A DNA stretch of 39,710 nucleotides from Purshia tridentata (Eukaryota > Streptophyta > Magnoliopsida > Rosales > Rosaceae): the NCBI GenBank assembly GCA_003254885.1, contig QANT01007735.1, positions 1 to 39,710 on the forward strand, read 5' to 3'. Shown one piece after another: positions 11,618 to 22,000 of the stretch (the first letter of the stretch is position 1; the number at the start of each line of letters is the position of its first letter). Both the position numbers and the translations under genes were made by a program. Under the pieces are notes generated by a model. It searched no databases. It was not told the DNA's origin and saw nothing but the letters and a program-made list of their open reading frames with translations.

Positions 11618-14617
11618 CCTTTTTCTCCTTTATTCATGAATTTGTGATTCAACTGTGGCAGAGACTCTCTCTCTCTCCCCCTTTTTCTCCTTATTGCATT
11701 TATTCATGAATTTGTGATTCAACTGTGGCAGAGCAATTTACTTGGGGGAGACATTTTGTAGCTACATTAGTATCAACAACAGCTCCACTTTCGAAGTCAG
11801 GGACATTATAATCAAGGTTTCAATTCCAAAACTTCCACTGAATTATCGTTAATTATTTAATTTAACTTATGATTTAATTTTAATCTTTTGCTGATTCGAA
11901 TTGCAGGCGGAGATGCAAACAGAAAGGCAGAGACTTTTGCTGTTGGACACAACAAAATCACCCGTTGAATCCATACGTGCAGGCGGCCGTTACGACTTCA
12001 TTGTTGAACATGATGTTAAGGAACTCGGAGCTCACACGTTAGTTTCCTCCCTCCTCACTTCTCACTACTCTCACCATTGCTGTTTCACAACTTGACTGTG
12101 TTTTGTGTTGTTTTGGCGACTTTTTCAGGTTGGTCTGCACTGCATTGTACAATGACGGTGATGGTGAGCGTAAATATCTACCACAGTTCTTCAAATTCAT
12201 TGTCGCCAATCCACTTTCAGTACGAACTAAGGTATTATCCGCAAGCAACTTCGTAACATTCTCATGAAATCACCACGTTTCATTTATACTACCGGAGTTA
12301 ATATAGGTTTCATGGTGTTGCAGGTCCGTGTTGTTAAGGTACGTTGAGGTTCACTGAATCTGCTGATTGTAAGTTTTAAATTCTGTATTTTGGATATAAA
12401 TACAAGTTACATATTGGTTTTGCATATACACGGCTTTTGGATACAAATTTTTATGATTTTCATTGGAGACTTGAGCACATATATGCTACATTTTGCTCTG
12501 CGAGTTGTATGGATGTCCAAGCAGTCAGCTTCACCAAACAGCATTCATCATCTCTTACTCATTTTTGTTGATATGGAAATTTTGCTTTCTTCTTAAGCTT
12601 AAGTAACAAATCTGGTCTTGGTACTAACTGTTTGAAGGCCTTCTTGTTTGTGTAGAATATATGAATTTTGATATTAGAATTTACCTGTAACAATTTATCT
12701 TCCCTGTGATAACTGTATTCTATCACAGGAAACTACGTTTTTAGAAGCTTGCATCGAGAATCATACAAAATCAAATCTTTTTATGGACCAAGTTGAGTTT
12801 GAGCCTGCACACAATTGGAGTGCAAAAATTTTAAAAGCTGATGATCACAATTCCGTAAATAAGAATTCTCAAACAAGGTCACAATATTAAGTTTTTTGTT
12901 CTGTGGAATTTTAATTCTTACCTATTCTTATTCTTTTCCTTTTTGGTTTTTAAAAAGTCTAAAAGTTATGTTTTCGCTCTTTTTCTGAATTATTGATGAC
13001 AGGGAGACGTTTAAGCCACCAATTCTCATCAAATCTGGTGGAGGAATTCATAACTATCTTTATCAGTTAATATCACAAGGTTCTTCCCAAACTAAAGTTG
13101 AGGGAAGTAATATTCTTGGTAAACTTCAGATAACATGGCGAACAAATCTGGGTGAACCTGGTCGTCTACAAACACAGCAAATTGTGGGCACAGTGAGTGT
13201 ATAACTAGGAAGAATATTGGCCTGATATTTTTCATTTCATGTTAGATCTGCATGGTGTTTCATTTTCTTCTGCTGTTTCTTCTGAAATTATGTTTAATTA
13301 GAAGTCCATATTGTAATTGAACTAAGTCTATAAGTACTTGGCTTATATATATACATGCCCCTTCAAGTGTGGGATTCCACATTTAGGCGTATATATATAG
13401 ATGTGTAAGTACGGCATGCCTTTTTTTTCTTTTTTTGTAGACACAAATATGGCATGCCTATAGGCTTAGAATGGGTATCACACTTATCTTCATGATATAC
13501 TCTTTTGCAGCCCATAACACGAAAGGATATTGAGTTGCATATTGTGGAGGTACCATCTACCATCAAATTGGAAAGACCATTTTCGGTAAATTTAGTTTTC
13601 CACCCTATATTTACCTCTTTTACTTGTCATTCTTCAGTTCATAGAATTAGTCAGACTAATTTAAATATAGTGATTTGGAACTGAGCAAGTACAAACTTCA
13701 TGCAGCTACACTTGAATCTAGCAAACGAGACAGATAAGGAACTTGGCCCCCTCGAAGTTTGGTTATCACAAGATGATTCAAGTGAAGAGAAGGTTGTTGT
13801 GATAAATGGTCTTCAAAGAGTGGTAATACGTTAAACCAGGTTTCAAATATATGAGTCGCATTTTAGGTAGTTTCAGTAGTCATAGACCTCATAAACTTGA
13901 ACTTTGAGACCAACTCAGATGGATTACATAAGATTACATCTCATAAGATAATTAGGATTACACAATTCAAGTGGCATGGGTGAGATGGGGTGAAGGGTAG
14001 GTCTGAGGTTTAATTCCCTTGTAACCAAAAAGGATACATTAGGAACCATGAATTACATATCTAAAATCGTATTTTTAAATTTGTAATTTTTATGCATCTC
14101 AATTGTTAATATTAATGATTAGGAAATTTGAAGTACAGGTTTTGCCGAGGGTTGAGGCATTTGGTTCCACTGATTTCCATCTGGTAAGAAGAATAATTTG
14201 ACCAACACCTTATGGAGACATAAGATTGTGTTAACTATATTTAGAACAATTTGCCCTCGTTATTTTTATCTGTTTGAGTAATTCCTTAGAGCCGCTCCTT
14301 TCTAATGCAGAACCTCATTGCTACTAAACTTGGAGTTCAGAGGATCACAGGCATTACTGTGCTTAATATAAGAGAGAAGAAATCATACGACCCTTTGCCG
14401 GATTTAGAGGTTACCTTCTTTTGTTTGTATTTTTTATAGTAGTTAGGTTTCCATAGGTTAGTATATATTTAGTTGGCACTGTTTCATTGAAACAACTAGC
14501 GCTGCCGTATTTGTGAATTCTTCCAAGCTTGCTTTTGCCATAACAAATGTTTTTGGTTATTAATCTGTTCTGACCAGCCTTCTGAACTTGTTGCAGATTT
14601 TTGTGGATCTGGACTAA
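11264..14617 (+). CDS. TRAPPC13: TRAPP complex subunit 13 homolog (TRAPPC13, DUF974)
   Basis: TRAPPC13 is an accessory subunit of the TRAPP tethering complex that activates Rab GTPases in Golgi, secretory and autophagy traffic. Twelve exons join in phase: 11264-11559, 11732-11816, 11907-12037, 12129-12231, 12324-12338, 12729-12877, 13003-13192, 13511-13585, 13706-13822, 14139-14183, 14311-14409, 14597-14617. The product is 441 aa, as expected for plant homologs. Recognisable segments are LAFRVMRLCKPSFQVDP at the N-terminus, LGETFCSYISINNSS across exon 2, and GRYDFIVEHDVKELG in exon 3. The C-terminus ends in FVDLD. Exon 5 is only 15 nt (VRVVK). No signal peptide or membrane segment is visible, which fits a cytosolic peripheral subunit. 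Exon 1 is markedly GC-rich against the rest. Intron 1 carries a CT repeat and a duplicated acceptor. It converges with the TSJT1-like gene on its right. Confidence 0.94.
11567..11614. repeat. (CT)n microsatellite in TRAPPC13 intron 1
   Basis: A CT run of about 23 units begins 7 bases after the exon 1 donor (GT at 11560-11561). It merges into the first copy of the duplicated acceptor segment. It is a good candidate polymorphic marker. Confidence 0.92.
11606..11733 (+). repeat. Tandem duplication of the intron 1 3' splice region
   Basis: A segment of CT run, CCCCTTTTTCTCCTT, TTTATTCATGAATTTGTGATT and CAACTGTGGCAGAG occurs twice, ending at 11663 and 11733. The second copy has a few extra bases (TTATTGCA). 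Each copy ends in a CAG acceptor (11659-11661 and 11729-11731). Only the second preserves the TRAPPC13 frame. Confidence 0.9.
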
Positions 14618-15719
14618 TTATTGGCTAGTTTTGACCGGCTTTGCTTCCTGTTTAATGGGGAAAATTTGTCAATCAATAAGAGCAGATGTCATGATTTGTC
14701 TCATCAATGGGTATAAGTAGATCTGAAAAGGCAAGCCGCTAGATCATTGGGTTTGATGGCTGGTGATGTTTAGTTGTTTACCTTCCTCTGGCATGTGATG
14801 TCTGCTTCACTGATCTCTCCATTCTCCAAATGGGTTAGCCGTGTATTTGACAGTTTAATTACTTTTAAGAGCAATTGTAAAGTTGTACGAAGGTAAGTAA
14901 TATATAAAAGAATTAGCTGATGAGAATCATGAGATACAGATTTCTGATACAACTTGGAAACTATTGTTACATCAGAAGGCTGAAGCCTCTTTCAGTACTT
15001 AATTTGCATGAGCTTCCCCACTTCTTTTATTATTTCATTTTCCCTTTATTTTCAACACTCGTTTTAAAGTTTCGTTATAAGATTTGGATTAAATTAAATT
15101 CTCTTTGGACTTATGAAGCTAAACGCGTGCGTTTAAGGATAAGCATCTTTTTCAACCAAAAGGAAGGACTATGATAGCCCGGTGCACACCGACACTGCTT
15201 TTGTATACCAAGCTATACAAGACTGTTGTCGTTTATAGAAAATAGTTATAATTTTCTATAATAGGCTTGTCGTTTCCTCACTTTAGACTATAGAGCCAGT
15301 AAAATTCTCCAAGAAGAAAGGATAAGAAAAATATTATTCGATTTAATTTCTTTTTCCAACTCTCATATTAAATTTTTACCTCCTGTAGATTAAAGAAAGA
15401 AGGTAAAATTATAAGTTTCATCTCATGTAAGAGTCAGACTAGTAGTAGCTGCTAATAACATCTCTCTTCTAAGTAATATTCTTGGTTAAAAACAAATATC
15501 TTGAAAGCTAACCCAAGGCAACTTTGGAGAAACACTCGGAAATTATTTCATTCATGTAACAGTGGTAAATGGTAATAGTTAAAAAGAAAAGAAAACAAAG
15601 CAATATATACATGAATCGAAATTAAACCATTTTATAAAATAAACATAAGCTCCAAAGTCCAGATTATGGATTTCGTAGACGAGTCTTTAGTCATTAAAAT
15701 ATTATTAGTGGGTCTTGGT
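14618..15719. other. Convergent intergenic spacer (TRAPPC13 and TSJT1-like 3' UTRs)
   Basis: No coding exon is supported. The left part should hold the TRAPPC13 3' UTR and the right part the 3' UTR of the minus-strand TSJT1-like gene. The only structure noted is a pair of inverted repeats at 15190-15260. Confidence 0.6.
15190..15260. repeat. Two adjacent inverted repeats (potential hairpins)
   Basis: 15190-15231 is an imperfect inverted repeat: CGACA...TTTGTATA pairs with TATACAAG...TGTCG around CCAAGC. Immediately after, TATAGAAAAT (15234-15243) and ATTTTCTATA (15251-15260) form a perfect 10-bp stem with a 7-base loop. GACTATGATAGCC (15166-15178) and GACTATAGAGCC (15285-15296) flank the pair as a rough direct repeat. 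A tiny foldback element is possible. Confidence 0.5.
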
Positions 15720-16799
15720 TTAGGCTTGTGAGCCCCATGCGGCCCAGTTGGCTTCACTACCGACACGTGGCATGTTGTGAATCCTTGATTGGGCATCGAC
15801 CTTGAAGTCGGCCCCACACATGACCCCCTCGCTATCAATCCTGGGCATTGCCTTCATCTTCTTGGTTGGGTGCTCAAAACTCATCAAGCCGCGCTCAGTG
15901 TGGAACATACACCCTCTAGGAAATGGAGCAAACGATTTCCCACAGCTTCCTTTTATGACCCCCAAATTGTCCGAAATTACCACCGCACCATCTGCTGCAA
16001 TGCCCCAAAATAGGCCAACCCCTTCATTAGCACCCTGCATAAGCAAAACACACAGAGACAAAAATGTTAAGAATATGATGATGAATTGACAAAAACACCC
16101 TCTACCATGTTTTACATGAACTGTACATGTTTGTTACCCACTAACTATAATCTAGTACTATTAGCCAAAAAAACCTATGATCTAGTACTGAAATTCAAAT
16201 CTGCTCCAAAAAAAAATGAAAAATGTTTGTTAAAGACTTACCAATGCAGCAAATACAGTTCCAGCTTTGCAATCATAGATGACAAACCCAAAGCTGCCAT
16301 CGAGATCCTTGAGGACCTGATCGGCAGGGTACGGACCCCGATCACGGAGGGTCCGATAGGCCTGCACCACGAACATGGCCTCATTGGTGCCCTTTGATAG
16401 CCCATACTGCTTGATCAGGCTGCAGAGGTTGTTCAGGCTCCCCAAGAAAATGCAGTATATATCATCCAAAGAACAGAACAACCTATATACATGAAATTCA
16501 TTGATTAATAATCCTAACTAAGATTGCCAAATGGTAGTAATTAATAATACTAATTAAACAAAAATAGGGCACCTCTGATTGTGATGAATGGAGTAGGGGT
16601 TGAGTGGAGGGACATATGCGAGCAACGCTGTGTTTCCAAAGCAGACTGAGAAAGCGTTATTTGGGTCATGACACGACATGAAATCTTTGACAATGTCTCG
16701 AGGAAGCTTAGGCTTCTTCTGAGCAGAATTAGTGGAAGGGGCAGGGCTGTTCAGCTCCTGTGGTGGTTGCACCACTTCCTTGTTGAATATCGCAAGCAT
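15720..16799 (-). CDS. Stem-specific TSJT1-like / aluminium-induced protein (DUF3700)
   Basis: This belongs to the plant family annotated as stem-specific protein TSJT1 or aluminium-induced protein with YGL and LRDR motifs. Its fold is predicted to resemble class-II glutamine amidotransferase domains, and no reaction is firmly assigned. Exons on the minus strand are 16799-16573, 16482-16242 and 16034-15720, giving 260 aa, close to the usual 250-260. The signature motifs are present: YGL at residues 102-104 and LRDR at 121-124. LDGSFGFVIYD and GSCGKSFAPFPRGC are further conserved segments. The N-terminus is MLAIFNK, so the Cys that is the nucleophile at position 2 of true class-II amidotransferases is absent. 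Residues 15-32 are a Pro/Ser/Lys-rich insertion of low conservation. Family members respond to sugar starvation, auxin, metals or dark; regulation here is inferred only. A TATA box and a G-box lie upstream. Confidence 0.93.
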
Positions 16800-16890
16800 C
16801 TTTCACAGCAAATTTTACAAACCAGATAAATAACAAACACAGAGATACAGATATAGTTACAGAGAATATTGATTCCTTGTTGGGCTATAG

Positions 16891-16900
16891 CCTATATATA
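16891..16900 (-). promoter_or_regulatory. Probable TATA box of the TSJT1-like gene
   Basis: Read on the minus strand this is TATATATAGG, about 95 bases upstream of the ATG at 16799. That spacing suits transcription starting near 16860-16870 with a 60-70 base leader. Confidence 0.6.
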
Positions 16901-17405
16901 GTCGGTCATGTACTAAATATTTTAGAGAAACAGAGAGAGAAAGAGAGTCGGTGTGTGCGTGGCAATGTTATCCAAAACTCTTGAGGACCAAGGATCTGAC
17001 ACACGAAACGAAATTGTAACCAATTAGTGAGTAAATAAGATAATGATATTTTGCCTAATCTAAATTAAAGGCGTGATTTATGGATAGGATCATAGGATAG
17101 TATTATTATTATTACAGATAAATAATTACGGTGCAACTTAGATGAATCAATCATGACCGTTGGATAATGAAAAAACAATCATGTCCGTAACAAGTAAGAT
17201 CACATGGTTGGCTGCCGCCTGTCTTGGTTTGGTCTTTGCGACAGAGAATTAAGAAAATTGGAAGTGGTCAAAACGCGTTGTACTTGAACGTCTGAAACTC
17301 CTCTTCTTATCTAGTTATCTGCAAGTAAAAGTGACAGTGGATCTGAGTCATCACATCCATTTTGTTGCAGTACTTTTCTGAGCGTTCCCTGGCTTCTGAC
17401 ACACC

Positions 17406-17411
17406 CACGTG
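17406..17411. promoter_or_regulatory. G-box / ABRE core upstream of the TSJT1-like gene
   Basis: CACGTG occurs in CCCACGTGTATGG, about 500 bases upstream of the probable TATA box. The ABRE-like context (CACGTGT) would suit abscisic acid, dark or sugar response, but this is motif evidence only. Confidence 0.4.
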
Positions 17412-17971
17412 TATGGAGTGAACCACGGCCCACATAAAGAACAATACTTGTGCTCAAAGAATTAAATTTCGATTCTGTGTATTGAGAAATTTTAAATTTC
17501 GACAGAAATTAAACGAAAATGACGAAAATTACTATTAAAATACAGAAATTTTGAATGAAACTTTACCATGTGTTTATTTAACATATTATCTACTACTTTG
17601 ATAAAAAACATTGAAGAAACTAAATTATATAATGGGTTTCATGTGATATAAGATGAATATAATGCGCGCTGGAGATAAATACTGTACAAAAAATGGTTCA
17701 CTAATTAATAATTACATATGTTTTATTGAATAAATAACTTAATTTTATTTATACGATAATTTTGAATCATAAATTAAACATAAATAATCATATAATAACT
17801 TGATCTGAATTTTATTAAGAATGTTAATTTATTGGTTATGGACTGAAAAAGCTTAAAGAAAAGTTGAGTTGTGAGACTTAAGAAAATGTTGTTAAATTGA
17901 TTTGGAGACAATAACAAGTTTTAAATATTCATGGAATATTATTTGAGGTTATGATTTTTGTTATGTGCATT

Positions 17972-17996
17972 ATTTAAGGTTTGNATTTAAGGTTTG
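17972..17996. repeat. Perfect 12-bp tandem repeat split by an N
   Basis: ATTTAAGGTTTG occurs at 17972-17983 and 17985-17996 with the single ambiguous base 17984 between. An N exactly at the junction of identical 12-mers suggests two overlapping contig ends joined without merging. Confidence 0.7.
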
Positions 17997-18485
17997 GAGA
18001 TTCTTGGAGTGGAGACAAAATAAATGCTTGGAGATTCTTAGATATTTATTTGAGGTTATAAGGATTTTTGACGAATTAATTTAAGTAATTAAATATTTAT
18101 AGAAGTTATTGAGAATTATTTAGAAATATATAAATGAAATTGAATGAGGTATGGGTAATTAAAATTTGAAGTTAAGGTGATAAAAAAAGGTACAAGATGA
18201 GAGGAACCCATAGGAATTATCGAAACATTTTTTGGACTCTGATCGTTGATTGGTGATTTATTTAAAGATTTGGAAAAGTATACCCTTAATATAGAAGTTT
18301 GGATTTAAGAGGAAATAATTAAATTATATCTTTATAAATTATGATTTTGGCATTGCTGAATAGAACTCGAACTCACGAGCATGTAGGCGAAAACGGATTG
18401 CGAATCGGAGTTACGTAGCTCAAATTACAAATATTTGAAGCATAAGGGCAAAATGGTAATTGCAGGTCAGATCAGATCTGGTTGT

Positions 18486-18800
18486 GGCCGAAATTTCGGG
18501 GAAATTTCGGCCAAAAATTAATAGGTTGTTGTTAAAATTTCCATACCCCCAAAAAACGAAATTTAACACCTTGTTGTCAAGCTACCAAAAAAACAAAATT
18601 TTAATCTAAATCAGCTAATTAAGCTAGCTAGGGATTCGGAAATGACAACATCCTCATCTCCAAAATTTCGATGATTTCGGCGAAATTTCGATAATTTCGG
18701 GGAAATTTCGACGAAAAATTAATAGATTGTTGTTAAAATTTTCATACCCCAAAAAACGAAATTTTCGGCGAAATTTCGCCGAAAATTTCGAAATTTAAAA
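18486..18800. repeat. CGAAATTTCG-rich repeat with a direct repeat about 203 bp apart
   Basis: The palindrome CGAAATTTCG and close variants (GGAAATTTCGG, GGCGAAATTTCGCC) recur many times. A longer unit is duplicated: GGGGAAATTTCG, AAAAATTAATAG, TTGTTGTTAAAATTT, CATACCCC and AAAAAACGAAATTT appear in order at about 18497-18566 and again at 18700-18765. After each copy comes TTTAACACCTTG or TTTAAAACCTTGG. It looks like a diverged non-coding repeat family. Confidence 0.75.
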
Positions 18801-19024
18801 CCTTGGTTATAAATGAATTTACACAACTTATTTGTGATTTAATCATTTCGACATTTGATATGACAAATTACAAGGGGTTTCCGAATCTTATATCATTTCC
18901 CTTAGTATTGACATTGCAGATTTGCCCAAGGTTCTTGCAAGATGAATGACTGATATGGGCTTACCTTCAATTAACAAATAAATCTGTACAAGTTGTTTTA
19001 CAAGATGAAGGATTGGAAATGTAA

Positions 19025-22000
19025 CTATGCTTGAGTTAATCCTTTTTTCATAAGCATATCATAAACCCTATCAACTTTGCTTGGTTCAACCTTGAACAGG
19101 CTATAGGCGTCAGATTTCTTCTTAACATTGCCGTTCACAATCTCTGTGGAGATTATCTCCAACATGTTTAGATAATGTGAAGGTAGGATTCTCATCTCAC
19201 TGCAAAGTCTCGTCTCCTGCATGTATTGCACCTAGTATTTATGAGAAAGTTGATGGTATCATGGAGAACAATGATACGTAGAAAATATATAAAATAAAAA
19301 ACCACATAAAAAAACAATTCTCTTTTGATGCACTAGAATTCGAGATTGGCATTCTTACAGTATCGGAGAGTAAATCAGCCCCTACTAGTCCAGTGACATC
19401 CCAATCATCCAAGGAGCTAGCAATAGCTTGCATAGTTACAGATGAGTCCTTGCTGCCAGGATGCAGACCTGTGGATGCCCTAACAGCTCCCCGAGGGCTG
19501 ATCTGTGAGACTTTACCACTTAGACCAGCCTGAGAGCTTTCCATAATCCTTAGGGCACTTTCTTCATTCCTCTTCTGCTCAATATATCTACTTGCCTCAG
19601 CAGCTGTTCTACAGCCAGCAGCTCGAGCTTCCTGCATAATTAATTAATTAATTATCTCTATATGAATGCAACGAATTTAAGCAGAAGCTACATGACATGA
19701 TCGCTTATTATTTGGAGGACATTGCCCTAGAGTATGTACAAAATGAGTTTGTGCCTAAACTCGAGGGTGGAAACCAATTTTTTGGGTGTGGTGATGGGGA
19801 AGTGAAGCATAATTAATCTCAAGTAGTTGCTGTATGAGTTAAATTGGGCTGTATATGAGCTCTAGTCATGTTAACTGTGGGAAGCCATGTTGATTTAACT
19901 TAGACTAATGTCAAAAGCATGTGACAAATGTAATGCAAATTTTGTCAATAGCTTAATTTAGTCTAGTTACTGTTACTTACAGAAGAAGACAATCCACAGT
20001 ATCTACAGGAGACAAAGGTAACAGAAATAGAGGTTAAGTGTGAGGTTGGTATCAGACCTGAAGATCTAGTATTCTTTTAACAATTTGATGTTCCTCAATG
20101 ATACTCTTAAGCAATTCCTTGTGTTCTTCATTTGAGTGGAATCGCATGAAGACCTTGAACCGCTGATATATTTCCCTCTCCTCGGGTGAGAGGTTCTTCT
20201 CAAAAGGGTCAGGATAAAGCAAATTTCTTTCAAGTATGAAATCCTTCCTGCGTTTCCTCTCGTCAAGCCTGCCAAAATTCCAACATACTATTTGAGCCTA
20301 TGAAGGGTAAATCGAAAATCAGACAGCAAGTATAGCCCATTTTAACAATGAGATATGACTTATATGAATGCATGTGTGGTACCTAAAATTTGCAATAATT
20401 ATTACAAAAAAGAGTGCAGTACGAGAGGGACCATTACTTTCCTCTTTCTTTTCCATGGATAAGTAAGGGAATAGTATTATAATCAGATATAATAACTAAA
20501 CAGATACCAATAGTAATAAGCACTATATTTTAATAAATGAATAGTCTGGTAACAGAAATTGTAAACATCCTGAACTTGTGTTAATCCTGTAAACACACGG
20601 GAGTTTTATACAGCTTCAAATGCTGCAAGAATCTAGAGAGACAGATAAGTAGAATCACAATTTGGGTGTAACATAAAACAAAAAAGTTCACCGGTGAGTA
20701 ACTTTGGTTTAATAAGATGGCTTGCAGATGAAGACCAGAGTTGCTTCATGAGCTAGGTTAAAGAAATTTAATCTGAACCCAACATAAATAATCATTTCAA
20801 TTTGTTATACATCTACCCCTTCCCCCTTCTAAAACTTCTTTGAATTAGAAAATGTACCTACCAGCCTTGAATTTATCAAAGAAACCATAAAAATACCTTT
20901 TTGAGTAGACATGCAGGACTCGTAGTTTCAATTCACGGTCAGCATCAGTGTCAGTATCCTTAAATTCCATATCAGCCAGTATCTGCTCTGCATCATTGTC
21001 ATATTCAGTTTCAAATTCCTGCCTCTTGAAATTATAGCCACTCAATTCTGTCATAGAAGGTCCCTCTTCCCCCAAAGTCCTTAGTTTTTTCTCTCCAATG
21101 CTCCGATCCACCAGAGATTCTGCTGACAATAACAAGAAAATAAGCATCTCTTCTTTATACAAATATATTGTTCCTCCCTCTTAAGGTCCTTAAATAATGT
21201 CGTTTTTCTCAATGCATATATTGTCTAAATGTTATCCAACGGCAGAAAACAAGACATCAATTACAAACTTTGTTGCTAATGTTCTCTATTGCGAACTTTA
21301 TGTTATCAATTATGAACTTTATGTTCTCTGTTACGAAATTTATGTTATAATGTACTTTATCACAAAATGTCCAAATTAATTTGTAATTCATGTTATAATG
21401 TTAGTAATATAAGCTATAAAGTAGAACCCACGATACAGAAAAATGACGAGAACTTAGGAAGGAGTGAAAAGAAAATAGATGGAGATAAAACACGCACATA
21501 CCTTCCGCTTTACTGACTTTAGTCTCATCCTTAATCTGCACTGTGTTAGACGCCTTCTTTACAGCACCTGAGACCAAACCTGAGGCAACATCTGCTGTAC
21601 CAGAATTTGAGTGGGATGAAGATTGAGGAGCTGGAACTTTTTTGGTTTCTTCATATCTGATCCAGCACATTAAACAACAAAAAATAAGGAACAAGCACTT
21701 GAACAGAAGAAAGTAGATACAAAATTTAATAAAACTAGCCATACTTGACTCCTGCTGGAAAGGGAGACGCGTCTTTCAGTGTAATCTCCACAAGCATGGG
21801 ATCTTCTGCAGAGAAAAAGGGAAAATGAAACATACATTGTAAATCCACAAAATAGAATAAAAATATGCCTCTATTAAGAAATTTGAAGTTATAGGAGAGT
21901 GAGCATTATCACAAACAAATGACTGCAAATAAGAAATATGGATTGATTAATTATATTTAAATGGTTACTCAGCATCTATGACATACAGATGACACAGAGC

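Larger units (their letters stand above)
16901..19024. other. Intergenic DNA, TSJT1 promoter then repeat-derived-looking sequence
   Basis: Both flanking genes are on the minus strand. From about 17450 onward the sequence is AT-rich without recognisable coding exons. Around 17880-18480 it has the texture of a decayed LTR-type repeat (recurring TATTTGAGGTTAT and TTGGAGATTCTT phrases, then CTCGAACTCACGAG), but no ends or proteins are visible. An N at 17984 lies in it, and 18486-18800 is a distinct repeat. The last part is the ADA2 3' UTR. Confidence 0.5.

Noticed and set aside
13981..14025. tRNA-like phrase GGTCTGAGGTTTAATTCCC
   Set aside because: It resembles a T-arm but no acceptor stem, D-arm or anticodon arm can be built around it.
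14689..14825. Possible box C/D snoRNA (GTGATGT near 14762 and 14797, CTGAT near 14810)
   Set aside because: The C box deviates from RTGATGA, no terminal stem was found and no guide region could be assigned.
21725..21745. GC-AG intron in ADA2 (TATG|GCTAG)
   Set aside because: An ordinary GT donor six bases earlier (GTCAA|GTATGG) keeps the frame into exon 7, so a GC donor is not needed.
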